Position numbers and translations under genes: made by a program. The notes beneath the pieces were generated by a model. That model did not search any database. It saw only the letters and a list, made by a program, of their open reading frames with translations, and was not told where the DNA came from. Positions 61,407-64,000 of a DNA stretch of 64,000 nt are shown one piece after another. The stretch lies in NCBI GenBank assembly GCA_048296855.1, contig CP182631.1. The stretch is one strand, 5' to 3'. This DNA comes from Pseudocolwellia sp048296855. GTDB taxonomy: Bacteria > Pseudomonadota > Gammaproteobacteria > Enterobacterales > Alteromonadaceae. Position 1 is the first letter of the stretch. Each line of letters starts with the position of its first letter.

Positions 61407-62492
61407 TTATCTAAATTCGAACTGAACTTCTTCATTGCCTGTAAGCATTTCTAAACTACTTTCAACGTGTCGTTTTTTTAATTTAGATGTTTTTGGCTCT
61501 AGTAGCGCTTTTAATAAAGATTTATACCGAGCATTTTTACTTTGGCCTAGTATTTTACATAACCATGCTACCCCATCAAGCATATACCTGTCTTGATGAT
61601 TTCTTTCTTTCCAAATTTTCTCTGCAAAAACGTCTAGTATTTTAACATCTTGAATATTCATACCGTAATACTCCTTTGCAAGCTCTCTAATTGTTCTTCC
61701 TGTTGCGGGCTCAATTAAAGCCCTTACTGAACCTACCGATAAACTATCATCATTAATAGTTGGTATGGTCATATACACATACGCTTCGCTTTTTGACTGT
61801 CTTATAAACTTAACTTGCCCTAGTCCATTATAAATAAAAGTAGAATTTTTATTTGGATGTAATATTTCATCAGGTTCTCCAAATTTATAAGTGATTAACT
61901 GATAACTTTCCCCTGTCATAATTGTTGAAAAAAGTTCTTTTTGAGTCTTATTAACTTTATTATTTTTATCGAGCTTTAAATTAAATTTTTCATTTCTTGC
62001 CTGTTCATTTGTCAAATACTCAGATTCAACTAATTCTGAAACAATATTACCTCGCCCATCTTCTATCCATACAGCTGTGTAGTTTTTTAAAATAACGCCA
62101 TTAACTAAATAGTGTTTACCTACTTCTGGAGTAAATGAAATTTGGCCATTAATGTTTGAATATCCTTCATCAGAAGCTAAAGTATTAAATAATGTCCTAA
62201 ATAGTTTTTGTGCTGATATTGTTAAGTTCAGCTCTTTTGCTTCTATATTTCGAGTAAAGCCTAATTGACTATAATTATTTGAAGACTTATTCCTATCACG
62301 CTGGAAAGCGTTATAAACCTTTGAATCGTCGATTTTTTCAATAAAGAAATAATCAGTACCTCCACCAAAACTTCCGTTATTACGATAGCTATCATCCATC
62401 ACAGCATAATTACCGTTGAAAGTATTTTTAGGTTGCGTTGTAACACAAGAAATAATAAAAAAACTGCATATAAATATTAAAGCTATTTTCAT
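61407..62492 (-). CDS. hypothetical lipoprotein, 361 aa
   Basis: The N-terminus MKIALIFICSFFIISCVTTQ has a lipobox-like I-I-S-C (Cys16). A beta-rich middle part (GGTDYFFIEKIDD; QISFTPEVGKHYLVNGVILKNYTAVWIEDG) is followed by a SmpA/BamE-like short segment (MTGESYQLITYKFGEPDEILHP; YNGLGQVKFI), then a helical C-terminus (AWLCKILGQSKNARYKSLLKAL). It may be an envelope lipoprotein with a BamE-like fold, but this is uncertain. It stands 102 bp after gcvP. Confidence 0.55.
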   Translation of the reverse strand: MKIALIFICSFFIISCVTTQPKNTFNGNYAVMDDSYRNNGSFGGGTDYFFIEKIDDSKVYNAFQRDRNKSSNNYSQLGFTRNIEAKELNLTISAQKLFRTLFNTLASDEGYSNINGQISFTPEVGKHYLVNGVILKNYTAVWIEDGRGNIVSELVESEYLTNEQARNEKFNLKLDKNNKVNKTQKELFSTIMTGESYQLITYKFGEPDEILHPNKNSTFIYNGLGQVKFIRQSKSEAYVYMTIPTINDDSLSVGSVRALIEPATGRTIRELAKEYYGMNIQDVKILDVFAEKIWKERNHQDRYMLDGVAWLCKILGQSKNARYKSLLKALLEPKTSKLKKRHVESSLEMLTGNEEVQFEFR

Positions 62493-62543
62493 TTTAAATT
62501 CCTTTTCATAATCTAGAGAATAATTAATATAACAATATATAAC

Positions 62544-62570
62544 AAAAAAACGAGCATTAAGCTCGCTTTT
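62544..62570 (-). terminator. Rho-independent terminator of gcvP
   Basis: CGAGC and GCTCG pair around ATTAA; a run of seven A on the left gives a U-run on the minus strand. Located 25-50 bp past the gcvP stop. A CTTTTT run on the right may allow action on the other strand. Confidence 0.7.
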
Positions 62571-62594
62571 TAATATTAATTTTCAACCAGTTAA

Positions 62595-64000
62595 CTAGTC
62601 TTTATACGCATCAACCGGCGGACAAGAACAGATCAAATTCCTGTCCCCAAACACGTCATCTATACGATTAACCGTTGGCCAAAATTTATTTGCCGCAGCG
62701 GCTGGCACTGGGAATACTGCTTCTTGAATTGTGTAACCACGATCCCATGTATCGGTAATATCCGCTAACGTATGCGGTGCATTGTGTAATGGGTTGTCGT
62801 CGCCACTCCATTCACCTGACTCAACTTTACGTACTTCGTCACGTATGCACACCATAGCTTCAATAAAGCGGTCTAGCTCTACTTTCGACTCTGATTCTGT
62901 AGGTTCAATCATAAACGTACCGGCAACTGGGAACGACATAGTTGGCGCGTGGAACCCGTAATCCATTAAACGTTTAGCCATATCTACTTCTGTAATACCT
63001 GATTCCGCTTTAATTGGGCGTAAATCAATAATACATTCGTGCGCTACACGGCCATTTTTACCTGTATACAAAATGGGGTAATGTTGGCTTAATTTTTTAG
63101 CTAAATAGTTGGCGTTGGTAATCGCGTATTTAGTTGCGTCTGTTACGCCTTTTTTACCTAACAATGCGATGTATAAGTAAGAAATACATAAGATACCTGC
63201 ACTACCGTAAGGTGCTGCTGATACTGCGCCGTTACCTTTGTTAGCTTCGTTTACATTCACTAATGCGTGATCAGGTAAGAATGGAGCAAGATGCGCTTTA
63301 ACACCTATTGGTCCCATACCTGGGCCTCCGCCGCCATGTGGAATAGCGAAGGTTTTATGTAAGTTAAGGTGCGAAACATCTGCGCCAATAAAGCCTGGAG
63401 ATGTTATGCCTACTTGTGCGTTCATGTTTGCGCCGTCAAGATAAACTTGTCCGCCATGTTCATGAATAATATTACAAATTTCAGCAATGGTACTTTCGTA
63501 AACACCGTGTGTTGATGGGTAGGTGATCATGATACATGCTAGGTTTTCAGCCATTTCGCTTGCTTTGTTACGCAAGTCGGTCATGTCTACGTTACCTTGT
63601 TTGTCGCAGTCTACTACTACAACTTTCATGCCTACCATTTGTGCTGACGCTGGGTTTGTACCGTGCGCTGAAGCTGGTATTAAACACACGTTACGATGTG
63701 CATCGCCACGACTTTCGTGGTATTTAACAATGCTGATTAAGCCTGCGTATTCACCTTGTGCACCTGAGTTAGGTTGCATTGAGATGTTGTCGTAGCCTGT
63801 TAGTTCAACTAACCAGTCGCCTAGTTCGTCGATCATGTGCTTGTAACCTAGAGCTTGATCAACCGGTGCAAATGGATGCATGTTGGCAAATTCAGGCCAA
63901 GACACTGGTATCATCTGCGCTGTTGCGTTTAATTTCATGGTACAAGAACCTAATGAAATCATTGAGTGGTTTAACGCAAGATCTTTGTTTTCAAGCTTTT
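62595..64000 (-). CDS. gcvP: GcvP, glycine dehydrogenase (decarboxylating), C-terminal half; 5' end outside window
   Basis: The open frame continues to the window edge (about 468 codons seen). Motifs are LGSCTMKLNATAQMIPVSWPEF, YDNISMQPNSGAQGEYAGL, VCLIPASAHGTNPASAQM, the PLP-lysine region HLNLHKTFAIPHGGGGPGMGPIG and the C-terminal GDRNLICSCPPVDAY. This is the P-protein of the glycine cleavage system, which decarboxylates glycine and passes aminomethyl to the H-protein lipoyl arm. gcvT and gcvH are usually upstream and would lie outside. Confidence 0.95.
   Translation of the reverse strand, partial: KLENKDLALNHSMISLGSCTMKLNATAQMIPVSWPEFANMHPFAPVDQALGYKHMIDELGDWLVELTGYDNISMQPNSGAQGEYAGLISIVKYHESRGDAHRNVCLIPASAHGTNPASAQMVGMKVVVVDCDKQGNVDMTDLRNKASEMAENLACIMITYPSTHGVYESTIAEICNIIHEHGGQVYLDGANMNAQVGITSPGFIGADVSHLNLHKTFAIPHGGGGPGMGPIGVKAHLAPFLPDHALVNVNEANKGNGAVSAAPYGSAGILCISYLYIALLGKKGVTDATKYAITNANYLAKKLSQHYPILYTGKNGRVAHECIIDLRPIKAESGITEVDMAKRLMDYGFHAPTMSFPVAGTFMIEPTESESKVELDRFIEAMVCIRDEVRKVESGEWSGDDNPLHNAPHTLADITDTWDRGYTIQEAVFPVPAAAANKFWPTVNRIDDVFGDRNLICSCPPVDAYKD

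Overview
The window is about 37% GC by eye and reads as the chromosome of a marine, probably cold-adapted gammaproteobacterium of the Alteromonadales, closest in flavour to Colwellia/Thalassotalea. The basis is AT-rich codon use, the gene families present (PBPRA1643-type SEC-C protein, TorF-type porin, PpsA/PpsR pair, ZapE, DUF808, TapT) and many short intergenic inverted repeats ending in ATACCAA. This is inference from content; no marker gene such as rRNA is present.

Layout. 1-8.9 kb: tail of a siroheme-type methyltransferase, TapT, membrane and small unknown genes, then a tight four-gene minus-strand operon (membrane His-rich protein, KAS-III-like synthase, haem-oxygenase-like di-iron protein, unknown) that looks like a small lipid or fatty-acid-derived metabolite pathway. 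9.1-11.4 kb: two diguanylate cyclases around a small acetyltransferase. 11.8-16.7 kb: an accessory Hsp70 locus with cbpA, a DNAJ-related protein, a Crp/Fnr regulator and a DnaK homologue. Near-identical 16-bp palindromes sit at class-II activator positions upstream of both cbpA and dnaK. 17-23.5 kb: a dicarboxylate/amino-acid symporter, a LOG-family protein, D-lactate dehydrogenase and two exported proteins. 24-31.6 kb: a choline-to-glycine-betaine operon (betI, betB, betA, a short BCCT-like carrier, a TorF-like porin), then a class-III aminotransferase. 31.7-34.5 kb: MYG1 and a HipBA module with repeated operators. 34.7-38.2 kb: divergent ppsA/ppsR. 38-41.9 kb: an EEP hydrolase, an SF2 helicase and a TRIC/UPF0126 channel. 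42-48.8 kb: an RpoH-family sigma factor with a small membrane protein, a Gld-type ABC system and Hsp20. 49-53 kb: ZapE, an exported cyclophilin and an M14 peptidase.

53.2-61.4 kb is accessory DNA. It holds stacked MITE-like elements, two 28-bp dif-like (11-6-11) palindromes, a Zeta-toxin-like kinase with a 51-aa partner, and a detached toxin C-terminus with a probable immunity gene. It also holds a frameshifted IS630-type element and two directly repeated copies of a roughly 0.5-0.6 kb non-coding element that bracket the toxin/immunity cargo. The window ends in gcvP (minus strand, 5' end outside).

The strongest candidates for something undescribed are the Crp/Fnr-controlled chaperone locus, the KAS-III/di-iron operon, and the toxin-rich segment with dif-like sites and long direct repeats. 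No tRNA, rRNA or CRISPR array was seen.
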